From: Bolinopsis microptera | Taxonomy: Eukaryota; Ctenophora; Tentaculata; Lobata; Bolinopsidae | Assembly: GCF_026151205.1 (NCBI RefSeq) | Contig: NC_087081.1 | Span: 16,795,053-16,859,052, forward strand | Length of the DNA stretch: 64,000 bases | Reading direction: 5' to 3' | Shown here: positions 25,246-38,400 of the stretch, piece by piece | How the letters are laid out: every line of letters starts with the position of its first letter | Position numbering within the stretch: position 1 is the stretch's first letter | Program-made: the position numbers and the translations under genes | Notes under the pieces: model-generated | Seen by the model: the letters and a program-made list of their open reading frames with translations, nothing else | Databases searched by the model: none | What the model was told of the DNA's origin: nothing

Positions 25246-28200
25246 TTAGAGTTGTTAACCAATTTAAAATGTCAAGGTTGGTTTCTATATATAGTGTTTC
25301 ATAATAATTTAATGGTTTTCTTCTTGCCCCAGTTCAATGGTTACCAACCATACCAATATTTCATACTTTATTACTCATCAAATTTATTATTAATTATTAT
25401 TATATTTTTTAATTCTTAGTCCTCTATTACCAGTTTTTGTATGATAGGAATGTCCTGTAAAATGGTTAGATCTCGCATTCACTTATGTTGGTTAACCTAA
25501 TTACAGGATGTTCTGTATACGACTAATCCTAAGTTATATTTAACCAACTTAACTTTTCGAAATGAGTAATTTGTTGTTGTGAACTGGAGATATATAGAGA
25601 TTGGGTAAGAGTAGATAGATATAAACTAGGAGTTTCAGAGTGAACCAAAGAAGATGTGAGTACGCGCTAAATATATTTCATTAATTACCAGATTTCAATT
25701 GTCCTCCATGCTTTAGAGTTTAATAATAATTTTTACACATTGTGCCAAACCTTTAAATGGGCAAATAACTTGGGCTTGGAATCGTTTATATTTCATTTCC
25801 TGTTGTCATTTTTCTCTGAAATCGTTTCCTACTTTTATACTTCTCCTAAATTGTTACCGGGGACAACTGAAACACTGAGAAAAATGTTGAAGTAGAGGGG
25901 CGAATAAGTTATCTCAGACAAAGATGTAGAGGGGCAAAGATTGTCCAAAAATTTCGCTTAATGGCGGTAATGAATCCAAAATTCTCTCAATTTCCCCGCT
26001 GATGAACAGGAGATGTTTAAGGTAGGCATTCAAAAAATTTAAATAAAATATATACAATTAAAGAATTTTAAAAAACTTGATTATAAATCTTGGTTTTGTT
26101 ATTTGTTTCAGTAAATAAGAGGTTTCAGGAGGGGTTAAAACTATATGATTATTCAAGTGAGTTAATTCTTTCTGAAAGATTTTTTAAAATCACATTCAAC
26201 TCTCGAAGGGATTGACGAGTGTTTTTAGATTAAATGATATCGTTTCAGAATGGGGATGAGATAGAAGGGACTGTGGCTACCAAAAGGGAAGCTATCTAAC
26301 TCTTACGTGTGGGTGAGGTTACTGCTACAGACACTCTCCCTCCCCCAAAAAGGATAAGAGAGCCGCCTCTCGGCCGGCTATTTATGTTCGACATAATTAC
26401 GGTGGATTACCTTATGAGTACATTTTTGATTTTTGTACCACAAATTAATCATGGTATATTGCGGATTTAAAAAAATACCATATTGCATGAATTAATCCGG
26501 AAATGGAAAAATTGTGTATGAGGGTAAGGACGCAATTGCTAACAATACTTCTTTGTGCCCGTAGACTACAAAAATGACATTTATGGTGTTTATGACTGAA
26601 ATACTACTTTGTGTTCTTTGTGCAGTTGAGCGCTAACGCAGCTGTCGGATGATGATGGTAATATTGACCAGAAAATCGTCTATAACAGTCTACAGTTCCA
26701 TCAATGAGAATTGGCGTGATTTAATTTACATTCATAAATTTGTATTTTTCAAAACTTTTATATAGTGTTTTCAATTGTAAACTTTAACTTCGTAGTTGCG
26801 GGAGAAAAGTTTTTATAGTATATTAAATTGGTAAAGAATGATTATTGATAATTATAAAGAATGAGAGATAAAAGGAAAAGTGTGAGGAGGAATATTGTAT
26901 GCGCGTATGTATTGTTGTGGTAGTTATGTTTGTCAGAGTAGTTTGGGTATTGCGGTCTGGTGAGCATAAGAGAGAGAACACCGCCGTTTTGTAGAGCGTG
27001 TCATTTGGGCCCGGAAGCCGCTGGCTCACGAGCTTCAACGATCCGGCGCTCTGGGCAGTACCCACTTGCTGGTGTTGTGGTGGGTGTTATTAATTTTTGT
27101 TTGAAATGTTTTATTTTATTTTATTTTTTAGTGGGTAATTTATAAATATCTTTAATTTTGTAATTAAATATTTATTTCTTTGATATGGTGTTTGATTTGG
27201 TCCTACTGCGTATTCTCTATTTCCACATGTTAACTCAAATCTTATATGAAATGTGCCTACTTTGGGTTTGATAGATATTTGCCATGATTTAAATTATGTG
27301 TCTTCTCCTAGAGAATTTAATGTTTTTAGATTTAGAGGCTCATGGTTTGTTTGTTTTTTTTTCGCCACTAACAAAACAACCTTCAGTTTTCATGACTTCC
27401 GTTTTCACCTATTGTACCAGTAGTATAACCGAATAACTTAACCAGCCGTGTGAAATCTAGCACAATATTCCAACACGTTTCCGTAGTTTTTAGGATTAAT
27501 CTGTGATGGACATGAGAAGGAAATTTATGAATTGAAACATACGTTTTTTTTTTCCAACCTAGTCATACCACAGCTTCATAGCTCAAATGTTTTAAAACAG
27601 GTGAGTGATGAACGGACAGTGTCGTATAGATGAAAGATTGAATTCATTTATTGAAAGTTCGAGTAATCGAATACGTGTTGACTTGAAAGAGAAGACGAAC
27701 GACATAAAGCTGGAAAAAATTTTGTGTTGGTGGACCGAGCAGTTGGCCGCAGAAAAAAAAGATGTCGCGCAATAAATCCCAGACAATGTTTTTGATCACA
27801 GTTGGACTGCCCTTTGGACTTCTATCTATTTAAACCAAAGTCAATGTCGATTTTAAAAACTGTCCCCAACACTATTGGACAAGATCAGCAGAATTACTCT
27901 GTAACCCTGACTATCCTTGCCTGGAAGGGATAAGCAAATTTAATTATAGCATAGATAATCACTGTGTAGTAATGTGAATATCAATAGAACCTGGCCGACT
28001 TTCACTGTGTACAAAGATAATAGATAGTGTTGAAGTCAAGTATACCATACCTTAGAGAGATTGATTGGGTTATTAAAATCTAATTGGAAGCTTATATTTA
28101 AGTAGTTTCATAACAGTTAATTACATAGTCAATATACAGACGTTCAATCTGAGATACTGAGCTATGCACTCTTAAATATATTTATTTTATTTTAAGATTG

Positions 28201-30374
28201 AAAAAATATATTTCACCATCGATCTCGAATTGTTATTCAATTTATTTTCATTAATCACAATCAATCCCAAAAAAAAACCTTGATAAGGTTGAAAAAATAG
28301 AAGTGGGCGTATCTACTTATAACCCCCCCCTTTTTGGTTTAAACAGTTTGTTTAAACATGGAGAAAAACGTTGTGGAGTATTCTATAACAAAGGTAATTT
28401 GTCGATTTTGAATCAGTAGGGGAGTTGGATTGTTAAAAGTATTTTGTTTTAAATCAGAATCCATGTATCCGGAACCCTATTTAGTTCGAGGGAACAGAAA
28501 GCTAAAGTATTCTTCTATCCTTGGAAACGATCTCCTTCTCAGTTGTTAAAATAGGTTTTACCTTGATGAGGAGTTTTAAAAAACTAGGACAAAAAAGGGC
28601 GTAAGCGTGATGTCATCTAACAGACATGACACAAATAGTATTCAAGTTTACATTAAATCAATTATATTTAAAGGATAATATACAAAGGTACATTTGTCGA
28701 TTTTGAATCAGTAGATCATTGGAAAAGTTAAAGAATTTTTGTTAATCCAGAATCTGGGAAGGTGTGAGTATGCTATCAATGTTCTGGTTTGCTGTTCAGA
28801 GGGTACAGATAAGTCAGATACATCAGGTATCGGCATTGGATGCAGTGGATTGTAGGGGGTATTTTCACACTTACGGACAGTTAAACCTAGTTAGGAAGTT
28901 CTCAACCTGTAAAAGCACTTAGGACTCTCCAACCTACACTTAAGGTGAACTCCGTAGTGCGTTCTATAAGATGAAAGCGTGTTGATGAGCGTAAAGTGGT
29001 TGCAATGACGATAAAGTCAATCATTGGTCATGTTGGCTTATTTGAAATGATGAATGGCCCAAACATTTCAATCCCATGTTGATTAAATTTCATAACATCA
29101 TAAAAAACAACAACATGACCAATTAATTAAATGTATCATTATTTTACCTTTTAAGACTATTATTTACAGTCTTCCTTAGTCATTTTTTACCCACCAATAG
29201 ATTCCATTTTACGAAATAACATCATTATTGCATCTTACTTGGACTCCCTCAGCTCGGTTCGTCAAACCTATCAGTGTAGGATAATCTGATGGGTTTATGA
29301 ATATTATATTTTACTTGTACTAAAATGGAATCAAAAAATCAACTAGGATGCCACAGGGTTAACATTTAAAAAAATAATTGATTCACAATAAATTCAGAGC
29401 TTTTAATAATGTATAGTTTGGTTAAAAACCGCTAAAATCAGCTATTTCCTGAGCTATTTTTTTATGTGGATTTGGGAAATTGTTAAGTACCTCGAGTCTG
29501 AATTCAGGTTACACTGGTATTCTTTCCTACTCAATCAAGAAGCTGCAATCGCCCCTTCCCCTCCCATTCTTCTGATCTCCTTCCAACAAATCTTGTGTCA
29601 TATCATGAGGTAAAACAATACAATTGACTTTTCTGATGTAGTAGAATCTTGATAATTTGAATTTCATTAACAGGACTTGCAGAGTATAAATATGAAATCG
29701 AATTACCATCTCAGGGGGGTAGGGGCGCCAAATCGATGTTTAAGTAGACAATTGAAAAACTTAACTAAGTACTAGCAAAAAACTGCATTTTATAAATCTT
29801 TTACTCCACTGAGATATGAATAAATTAATTTTTTAATTTTGTTGTTATTCATGATTAAATATTTGATAAATTATTACTCTTAGAATTTGATGGGAAATAG
29901 GTACTGTATATTTTTCCATGTAGTGCATGATACTTTGATATTACAATAGTTTGATGATGTTTTTTTCCATAATTTTTATTTTACTTTTTCGTTGCATGTT
30001 TCTGCTCTATATCTAAGAACAATTTATTACTATATGATCACAATGACCTAATCATAAAAGTAAAAATGTTAAGATAAGTTAGATAGAAGTTAGTAGTATA
30101 AAGTATTGGAAAAAAGTTGTAATAGTAGAGTGTAGAAGTTAGTATTTATAGTAGGGAGGATAGTATAGTTGAAGTATTTAGAGAGTTTAGAGTGTAGTGT
30201 AGATAGTATAGTTTTATTTTGTGTAGTAGTTTTTAAGTAGAGTAGTAGTTTCCCCAAACCCTCGGGGTTTTACTCTAAAAAATACAAATACTAAAACTAA
30301 AAACTATACTACTCTACAAAAATATACTACTATTTTTAGTAGGTAGTAAGTAGTAGTAGGTTTTTAAATGTAAG
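25246..30374. other. Long AT-rich stretch without recognised genes
   Basis: An R3 copy lies at about 26010-26390. A 36-bp segment around tttgtcgattttgaatcagt occurs at about 28389 and again at about 28690. A small hairpin (ccccaaaccctcggggtttt) sits near 30252. No exon with convincing domain content was seen; short frames look random. The 5' exons of the ZP-domain gene could lie here but were not found. Confidence 0.4.
26010..26390 (+). repeat. Dispersed repeat R3, copy 3
   Basis: Best-matching partner of the R3 copy at 15925-16330, in the same orientation, ending at a similar GCCGCCTCTCGGCCGG segment. Confidence 0.7.
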
Positions 30375-30379
30375 TGTAG

Positions 30380-30954
<575 letters not shown>

Positions 30955-31339
30955 CATGTGCCTCAATAGGATATTAGTATTACAAACATTTATTATATCA
31001 AATTCAATCTACACTAGAGGAAACATAATCTATATTATATCAACTATATTATCTCCCCACTAAACTCTTGTTATGTTTATTAGATAAAAAATCGTAATAA
31101 CAGTATTCTCATACTATCAAAGCGGTAGAAATCCAAGTATTTTTATTACGCGGTGCGCAAGGAATTTCGTTTAACAAAATGTGTAGGTATAGTAAGATAA
31201 GTGTGGCAGTGAAAGTTGAAAAATAAATTGCTGTGGCTGACTGTTAAATGCATTATCGCAGTTCATTTATTTGACTGCACTAACGTTTAGGATTCTTACA
31301 GCTATTATATTTTGCTAGTATTTTGTTTAAAAGTTGTAA

Positions 31340-33340
31340 AGGACAAAGTTTTTGTCTGTCCACGAAATTTTGTTTACGTCAAGTTTTTGTTTATCGAGTA
31401 AGTAACGTACAGTGTTGTCCTTAAATGAATTAATGAACTTATCTTGTAACTTAGGTACGTTAAAGGGAAGGATTTTATTTGTTTCGTTTATCGTGTTGTT
31501 ATATAATCGTGGTCCTACGTTAAAGATGCTATAATCGGTGATACGTAATCTGTTGAACTTAATTTCAAAATACTGTGGATTTCTCCTTTCCGTTTGTCTA
31601 AGCGGTGACTTTTCAAATATTCTTCAGATACTTGATGGTGCTACTCCCATATAAACCTTGTGCATCAAAGTTAGACAGCTTTTAGCAATGAGATTAGGAA
31701 GAGCCAAAATTCTTATTTTGTTGAAGATGGATTTTGTGTGAGATGGCAGTTTACGTTTTTTTGTTGTAAAAATAGTTATGATATTCTGAATCAGTAGCGC
31801 GAATAGCTTTCTTTTGAGCAGAGAATAAAGACTGAATGGAATTTAATATCCTTGATGAAAACCAATTTGGCTTCTGCAATTCCTATTCTACTAGCCATGC
31901 TGTTAACTACTCTGTTAGGATTATTAAAGAGAGCATAAAAAACGATACCATGTTCTAGGAATATTTATAGATTTGAGAAAAGCATTTGATACAATCGACC
32001 ATAGTACACTCCTAACAAAACTAGATAGGTATGGAATAAGAGGCAATGCAACCTGTCTTATTAAAAGCTACTATCGAATAGAACACAGTACACAATGAAA
32101 AATCCGAAAACCTTATCATTAAATATGGAGTTCCACAAGGCTCTGTTTTGGGACCGCTCCTTTTTCTTCTATACATAAATGATACTGCCAATTCCTCAGG
32201 TTTAGGAACTTTCATACTATTTGCTGACGACACCAACATTTTTATTAATGGCAAAACTGTAGAAAAAGCTTATGAGAAAGGCAACAAATTGCTAAGCTGT
32301 ATAAAAAAAGTATATGATCCTTAACAAACTACACATCAACATGTCAAAGTGCTGATATTTGCATTTTAAACCAAAGGCTAGTAAACCAGTAGAATTTCCA
32401 GATTCGCTTCAACTCCATATTGTTGGCTTTCCACCCGATCTAAAACCAAATTTCGACGCACATAAAACATTATGTGATTTTAGGTGCTTTACTAAACGTG
32501 CATGCATTACCTTTTCAAATATCTTTGAGAAACAGGACAAAAGCGAGATTGGTCTGTAGTTTGTAATTTCGCTGCGCGATCCCCCTTTATGGAATGGGAT
32601 AACCTTAGCAAGTTTGAGCTTTTCAGGGAATACTCCTTCGTGAAGGGAGTGTGTCAGTGTGAGATCAGGTGATTAACTACTGAAGACAGTACATTGCAAA
32701 CCTTTTTAAGAGGCTGCAGTTCATATCTGAAGTCGATTTGCTCTTAGGTCATGTACGATTTCAGCGATTTCAGAGGGTGAGGAGTCCTCCAGCTCTATAT
32801 AAAACTCGCATCGACTAGATTGAGGAAGAGAATGTCCTACTGATCCTGCACCACGAACCAAATTGTTTTTGCTCTTAAAGTTCTCAGCTATATTAGTAAA
32901 ATAATCATTAAAACTGTCAGCTATATCTTGTGAGTCGGTTATAACTCTGCTTTTATAGTTAATCTTACTAATTTTTCTGTTTCCTTTGATTTCTTGTTTG
33001 ATATTTGATTAATCATTTGCCATTGTAATTTCCTATTGCTTGCATGCTTTTTAAAATATGACGCGTAATACTTTTTTTTCGCAATTTCTACTTGTTTTTC
33101 GACAAACTTTTTCATATGCTTATAAGTTCTTTCATTGTCATCAGTAGGCTCTTTTACAAAGGTTTTATATAGTTGGTTCTTTCGATTGCATGCGCATTGA
33201 AGCCAATCTAATATCCACGGTATAGAGTTTTTTCTGTGGTTTGATTTTCTCTTTCTTACTGGAAAACACTCAATATAGACTTCTTCATATTAAGTTTGAA
33301 AAGCTTCAAATTTTGTATTTGTCCCGTCGACATTTTGTAA
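31340..33340 (-). pseudogene. Broken LINE with its middle part in opposite orientation
   Basis: Minus strand from about 33340 to 32430 encodes pre-RT and early RT (V-I-P-F-H-K-G-G-S, N-Y-R-P-I-S-L-L-S-C-F-S-K-I-F-E-K, then F-G-F-R-S-G). Plus strand from about 31838 to 32430 encodes the RT core: N-Q-F-G-F, D-L-R-K-A-F-D-T-I-D-H, G-V-P-Q-G-S-V-L-G-P-L-L, F-A-D-D-T-N-I-F, then a K-C-x-Y-x-H-F segment. Minus strand from about 31835 to 31340 encodes the C-terminal region (L-P-N-L-I-A-K-S-C-L, L-Y-N-N-T-I-N-E-T). Stops and frameshifts occur throughout. Either the middle was inverted in place or a second copy replaced it; the F-G-F motif occurs in both neighbouring parts, with different DNA. Not functional. 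Confidence 0.75.
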
Positions 33341-33466
33341 AAAATTCCAATCAATAGACGCTATTTTCTCCTCAAAACGAGCAATTTTTTTTTTTCATTA
33401 ATTACTCGGTTTGATAATTCACAAGTGTCATTCACAAGTGAGTTTAAAAGAATCAAATTATTTCAG

Positions 33467-35460
33467 CCGTCGTTCCGGAGACTCCTAAAAAAGCCACCAC
33501 CGCTGTGGCTCAGACATTGACTTGTGATATCGGAGATGTGGTTACAAGTGTCACTGTGTCGTGGACGGATCATGCTGGGGCTGCTATAACAAGTGGTAGT
33601 GGAGGGTACACCATCGCACAGGGAACAGCTGACCCTGGTACCAAAATTCAGAAATCAACTCTGACCATTGATGCTGCCACTCTTCCAAGTGTAGCTGGAG
33701 CAGGAAATCCCGCGACATACAAATGTGCTGCGGAATATGTAGAATATCTGGATTCAGCAACATCTACCTTCAAAGACATTGTTGTCAACTTCCTTACTTT
33801 CGGTAAGTTTCTTAGGACTTGGTGGGTATTTATAACTGCCCATAAATGATGCTCTGCTGTTTTAACTCTATATCTAAGATACCTTGTTACATCCTACTGT
33901 TAAAACAAAATTAAACTCATCATAGGATCCAGTGAATTTAGTTGATAAAGTTCAATGATTCAGTTCCTGTACAATACTGTTGATATTTTTTATTGCGGGC
34001 TTATTTTAAATGACTGATTGTTTCAGGTGTAGAAGCTAAGGGTAGCGAAGTGCTGGCAAACACAGAAGCTACAATATCTTGTGTAGTAAGTGGTTTGAGT
34101 AAGCAGCTGGAGGCGGTAACATGGAAGAAACCTAGTTCGGGTGGTGTTATAACTGACGGTATTGACAGCTATGCTATTGTCCTTGGAACTTACGATCTTG
34201 GCACCAACATTCAAACTACAATTCTGACCGTACCTGCTGCTGAAAACACGGCTGATGCTGTTTTCACCTGTGTCATTACATCTGACGAGCATGCAATAAC
34301 ATCAGAAGAGACTCCTGTCAACTCGAACGTTTTCAGTGAGTAATCTTGATACATTTTGAGAACCACAATGTGTATAACGAGGTCTTATTCGAATTTTGCA
34401 GCAGTAATCTTTCTTAATTTAGGCTATTTTAGTTACAACTACATGTAATGAATGATACTTTAACATACCAAATGTTTTGTGAGTTTGAAAGAATCAAATT
34501 ATTTCAGCCGTCGATCCGGAGACTCCTAAAAAAGCCACCATCGCTGTGGCTCAGACATTGAATTGTGATATCGGAGATGTGGCTGCAGATGTGGCTGTGT
34601 CGTGGAAGGATCATGCTGGGGTTGCTATAACAAGTGGTACTGGAGGGTACACCATCGCACAGGGAACAGCTGATTCTGCTGGTGACGGAATTCAGAAATC
34701 AACTCTGACCATTGATGTTGCCACTCTTACAAGTGTAGCTGGAGCTGCAAATCCCGCGACATACAAATGTGCTGCGGTATCTGCAGTCTATCCGGATTCA
34801 GCAACATCTACTTTCAAAGACATTGTTGTCGACTTCCTTACTTTCGGTAAGTTTCTTAGGACTTGGTGGGTATTTATAACTGCCCATAAATGATGCTCTG
34901 CTGTTTTAACTTTATATCTAAGATAACTTGTTACATCCTACTGTTAAAATAAAATTAAACTCATCATAGGATCCAGTGAATTTAGTTGAGAAAGTTCAAT
35001 GATTCAGTTCCTGTACAATACTGTTGATATTTTTTATTGCGGGCTTATTTTAAATGACTGATTGTTTCAGGTGTAGAAGCTAAGGGTAGCGAAGTGCTGG
35101 CAAACACAGAAGCTACAATATCTTGTGTAGTAAGTGGTTTGAGTAAGCAGCTGGAGGCGGTAACATGGAAGAAACCTAGTTCGGGTGGTGTTATAACTGG
35201 CGGTATTGACAGCTATGCTATTGAGCTTGGAACGTACGATCTTGGCACCAACATTCAAACTACAATTCTGACCGTACCTGCTGCTGAAAACACGGCTGAT
35301 GCTGTTTTCACCTGTGTCATTACATCTGACGAGCATGCAATAACATCAGAAGAGACTCCTGTCAACTCGAACGTTTTCAGTGAGTAATCTTGATACATTT
35401 TGAGAACCACAATGTGTATAACGAGGTCTTATTCGAATTTTGCAGCAGTAATCTTTCTTA
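33467..35460 (+). repeat. Tandem duplication of a two-Ig-exon unit (about 1.04 kb)
   Basis: Exons 1-2 with both introns (from 33467) recur at 34508 with an offset of 1041-1044 bp. The copies of exon 2 (34027-34335 and 35071-35379) differ at only a few bases, and the introns are nearly identical too. Exons 1 and 3 differ more, including a one-codon insertion and several replacements in the strand loops. Recent unequal exchange followed by faster change in one Ig type is a plausible reading. Confidence 0.92.
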
Positions 35461-38400
35461 ATTTAGGCTTTTTTTAAATTCTTTTTTAAGAGAGGTTGGG
35501 CCAAGATAGCCCACGAGAGGATAGCATTGAGATGCTCTGCCTACCTCTGGGGTGGACAAAAAACACTTGAAAACATGAGTAACTTTTCTTCTGATCAGTA
35601 GACCCGGGTAAACAAATTATAGCCATCTTCAAAAGAATAAAAAGTCTGGATGATTTATTAACATATTATACATCTCTCAGCTGTATTGTCAGTGACTAAG
35701 TCAGTCATTACTAGTAAGGATCAGACTTTGACCTGTACAGTAGGAGAACTAGACGTAGGTGGAACCCCTGTTAATGTAGTCTGGAAGGCTCCTGATGGTA
35801 CGACTGTATCTGTCTCGGATATTACGAACTACGATGTCAGCAACGGTACAGTCGATGGAACCGGCATACAGGTGGCAGAACTCACCATCAAGGCTACCAA
35901 GCTTGCTGATTTTGCTAACCAGTCAACATTCACATACAAGTGCTCGGTAACATCAACACAGTACCCAAACTCACCTGTAACTACCTTCGGAGTTGTGGTC
36001 AACGTTCTAGGTGATTGAATAAAGAATAATGTTCTGCAAAAGTTTAAGGACAATTATTTGTGTATGGTCTTGTTTCCATAATATTTTGATTCCCTTTTAG
36101 CTAGTAGTCTTCTTATACGTTGCAGTAAACATACAACTGCGATAGTTTGATTCGCCCTTGAAGATGTTTGAGCTCACATAAAAATAACTTTGACGGTCTC
36201 TTGTAATAAAACATACAACTTTCGTTGTATGGATTGTAAAATTAGAATTTATTTTTGATTCATGAGTAAGTCGCTACAAAGTGTATATATCTAAAATACT
36301 TTGAACTGTGGAAGCATTTTTTACCTTTAATCGTATTTTCCCTTTCAGCACCTTGTAGCGTGCCCGTTATCGAACAAGGCATCATATCTCCATATTCGAC
36401 GATTGATTCAGGCTCAACATACGAAATAAGGTGCGACAGCGGGTTTGTCATAATTGGACCGTCCTCGATGGTGTGCACTAACGGCACCCTATCTGAATCC
36501 CCATCTTGTCCACCAGGTTAATCTACTAAATATGACTTGGAGATATTATGGTTTCCAAATGAAATTATCATTGATAAGGATTAAATTTCAATCGGGTTAT
36601 CCTCAGTACTTGTTATTACACATTGAGAAATATTTTCCAAATTTCTGACTGCATATTTACCAACAGGGATTGGAAATTAATTTCTTTCTTTTGTCTGTGA
36701 TAATTTATATTTTGTTGTCTTCAGTGGCTACCGTAACTTGTGATGAATACGGAATAAAGTTGATCATTACTGAGAAAATTAGTTTTGATACAATATTGCT
36801 CAACGACAAAGGTATTTTATTTGATGATTTTTAGAGTTTGTTTGCATCTATTTTTTTGAATATCTGATAGAATTTTTATACCGTAAATCACGTTTTCAAT
36901 ACTTCATTACAGAGTGTGAGTTTAAGGGAGACTCTCAAGAAATCAGAACAGATTTAGACAAATGCGGTACGACGGTATCTTATAATAACAGCCATGTCGT
37001 TTACAAAAACCAAGTAAGATGCTCTTCATTTACCGTTATATTTGTTAGTTATCAGCAGATTTTTGTCGTTTAATTACGATTAAGCTGAAGAGACGGCTGG
37101 TAGAATAAATACATTATAACTTTTAAAAAGATTATAAATCAAGTCTTGAAAATTACGTTTTTTACCTTGTAAATTTTCTTATAAATTAATTTTTCAGATG
37201 GTAGGAATTTCCAGTAAAATTGATTACAGTAACGGTATAACCAGAGGAGGAGAACTTAAGATAGCATTTGAGTGCTCATTCAATAGAACAGGTGAAATAA
37301 CATGGAAATTATTGAAATTAATCTAATTCCAACAAGCTTTTATTGTCTATGAAATTTATAAAATCTGAACTGATAAAAAAGTCCATAATCTTGGTCTTTC
37401 AACACTAAGTCTCGCTTGACTGACTTAAATGTACATCTTTGTTGGGTATATTTTAATGTCGAAGCGTTTAATAAATGTTAGAATTTATTTATTATTTATT
37501 TAACTATAATTATACCTTTTTAAACATAATTCAAATTGCAATTTACGTTTTAAACGATAAAACATAGTTTGACGGACCAGTTTTGTCGGATCGAAAGTTA
37601 GATTTATAAAGAAAAAAAGCTAAAAGTTTAAAAATAAAAACTTGATAAATCTTAAATGTAACCACAATCATAGACACTTTAAGTTTAATTTTTCAGGTGA
37701 TACCGAGTATGCATCTTGGGAGGTAAAGGGTGCAGCCATTGTGGAAAGAGTGACGGGTGAAGGTTCGCTACGTTTCCTTCTAGATATCTTCGAGGACGCA
37801 ACATATGCCAACAAAGTGGTCAACTTTCCCTTCCAGTTAACCCTTAACGCTAACATCAACATGCAGGTCTTGTATGAAATTTGTAATCCACTGATTTTTA
37901 ATACTCATCGCCAGCTACATTTTGCAACTATACCATGGAGTATAAAGACCTTGGATCAATATAAAGACCATGTATCATCTGAAATTTAAAGACTTTAAAT
38001 CAATTTAGGAGTTGATTGGGATGTGTTAATTAGGATGGAATAAAATTTCGATTCTTTACCACTTTATAGCAACTTATTATATTCCCAACGGTTGTGTAAG
38101 TGTATAGTGACCACCTAAGCACTTAGAAGAATAGCTTTGATAAACTAAAACTCATAACCAGGTCACGCTGGATTCATTAGATCCAGACCAGTCTCTGGGT
38201 GTGGTCCGAATACAGGCAAAGGACAGTGAAACGGAGGAGGATGGAAACTTGTCCTACGACTTGGTGAAGGAAGGGTTAGTTCTTTAATTGGGGAGGTGGA
38301 AGTTCAGTGGCCATACGACCGCCCCCGCTACCCCCGCATAGGGGGGAGGTGAAACATGTTTAATTTTGATTGGTCAACGCTGGAAGCTGATTGGATTATT

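Noticed and set aside
34023-35336. Minus-strand 89-residue frames over the Ig exons
   Set aside because: Exact antisense shadows of exons 2 and 4, duplicated only because the exons are.
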